From NCBI RefSeq assembly GCF_947500255.1, contig NZ_CANMRL010000001.1, positions 1,240,001-1,304,000 of the forward strand: 64,000 bases of DNA, given 5' to 3'. Source of the stretch: an uncultured Psychroserpens sp. GTDB lineage: Bacteria; Bacteroidota; Bacteroidia; Flavobacteriales; Flavobacteriaceae. A program made the position numbers and the translations under genes. Positions 63,656 to 64,000 of the stretch are shown here, piece after piece; position 1 is the first letter of the stretch; each line of letters starts with the position of its first letter. Below the pieces are notes generated by a model, which worked only from the letters and a program-made list of their open reading frames with translations, had not been told where the DNA came from and did no database searches.

Positions 63656-64000
63656 ATGAAAAAATTATTGACACTTTTTACAATAGCAGCATTAAGTAGT
63701 TTCAGCTTAATAGCTCAAGATAAATCCACAAAAAGAGCAGACAAACATTTCAATAGATTTGAATTTGTTGAAGCTGCTGAAGACTATGCCAAATTAGTTG
63801 AAGACGGAAAAGGTAGCCCTTATGTTTATAGCCAGCTTGCAGAATCATATTACAATGTATTTAATACTCAAGAAGCAGAACGTTGGTATGCAAAAGCTTT
63901 AGAAACTTCTGATAGTCCAGAAATGGTTTTTAAATATTCTCAAATGTTAAAAGCTAATGGAAAGTATGAAGAATCAAATACTCAAATGGCAAAATTTGCT
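63656..64000 (+). CDS. OmpA/TPR-type protein, N-terminal part (partial)
   Basis: 115 residues in the window, cut by its end. Signal peptide MKKLLTLFTIAALSSFSLIAQ followed by TPR-like helices (KRADKHFNRFEFVEAAEDYAKLVEDGKGSPYVYSQLAESYYNVFNTQEAERWYAKALE). Downstream of porP/sprF this usually is the OmpA-family protein with TPR and WD40-like domains; the OmpA domain is not in the window, so the call is by start and context. Confidence 0.75.
   Translation, partial: MKKLLTLFTIAALSSFSLIAQDKSTKRADKHFNRFEFVEAAEDYAKLVEDGKGSPYVYSQLAESYYNVFNTQEAERWYAKALETSDSPEMVFKYSQMLKANGKYEESNTQMAKFA

Noticed and set aside
1-64000. tRNA, rRNA, insertion sequence, prophage or integrated element
   Set aside because: No cloverleaf-like sequences were seen in the gaps, no transposase/integrase motif in any frame, and no flanking direct repeats; absence is by eye only.

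Overview
The window looks like ordinary chromosome of a marine-type member of the Flavobacteriaceae (Bacteroidota). The DNA is AT-rich. Many genes follow the Bacteroidota promoter pattern, a TTG separated by about 19-21 nt from TAnnTTTG. Lineage markers include an IPExxxVDY protein, DUF4199, DUF2480 and DUF3078 proteins, an L21 with a C-terminal helix-hairpin-helix extension, a single-subunit cytochrome b SdhC, type IX secretion (T9SS) sorting domains and a PorP/SprF protein. I see no transposase, integrase, CRISPR array, rRNA or tRNA, and no gene-free stretch above 300 bases.

Layout. 1-4.5 kb: tail of acpP, then fabF-rnc, an IPExxxVDY gene and pyk. 4.5-9.3 kb: PD40 lipoprotein, dinB divergent from a CYTH gene, a YCII lipoprotein, a metal-binding HMA protein and a DMT exporter. 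9.3-14.5 kb: an M16 peptidase pair, DUF4199, rplU-rpmA. 14.6-20.4 kb: a membrane-anchored MutS-like ATPase and the sdhC-sdhA-orf-sdhB operon. 20.4-31.2 kb: surface and envelope proteins (beta-barrel, BNR propeller, T9SS metalloprotease) with a LytS/LytT-type two-component pair. 31.4-41.9 kb: Crp-like and membrane LytTR regulators, pepP, and a cassette of two paralogous serine hydrolases around an alpha/beta hydrolase, next to a divergent ToxR-like membrane regulator; then brnQ and a MenH-like hydrolase. 42-44 kb: thiL flanked by three small paralogous Cys/His-rich genes. 44.1-53.6 kb: the suf iron-sulfur assembly locus (sufA, sufB, a lipoprotein, sufC, sufD, sufS; then sufE, a DUF59 gene and DUF2480 after a 2.4 kb interruption carrying an M43 metalloprotease). 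53.7-57 kb: DUF3078, hflX and an EEP-family nuclease/phosphatase. 57.2-64 kb: a giant T9SS type B adhesin-like protein, its PorP/SprF partner and the start of an OmpA-family/TPR gene, the usual sprB-sprF-like order.

Most genes are housekeeping or envelope genes. The items most worth following up are: a perfect intrinsic-terminator hairpin inside the 5' end of rnc; three Cys/His mini-protein paralogs around thiL, two sharing an 11-nt upstream box; the serine-hydrolase cassette with its membrane-bound regulator; a perfect 15-nt palindrome in the tiny dinB/CYTH divergent gap; repeated TTAGAT/ATCTAA elements in the suf leader; an extra membrane gene inside the sdh operon; and a long inverted repeat in the leader of the giant T9SS protein. 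All functional calls come from reading motifs by eye; no database search was run.
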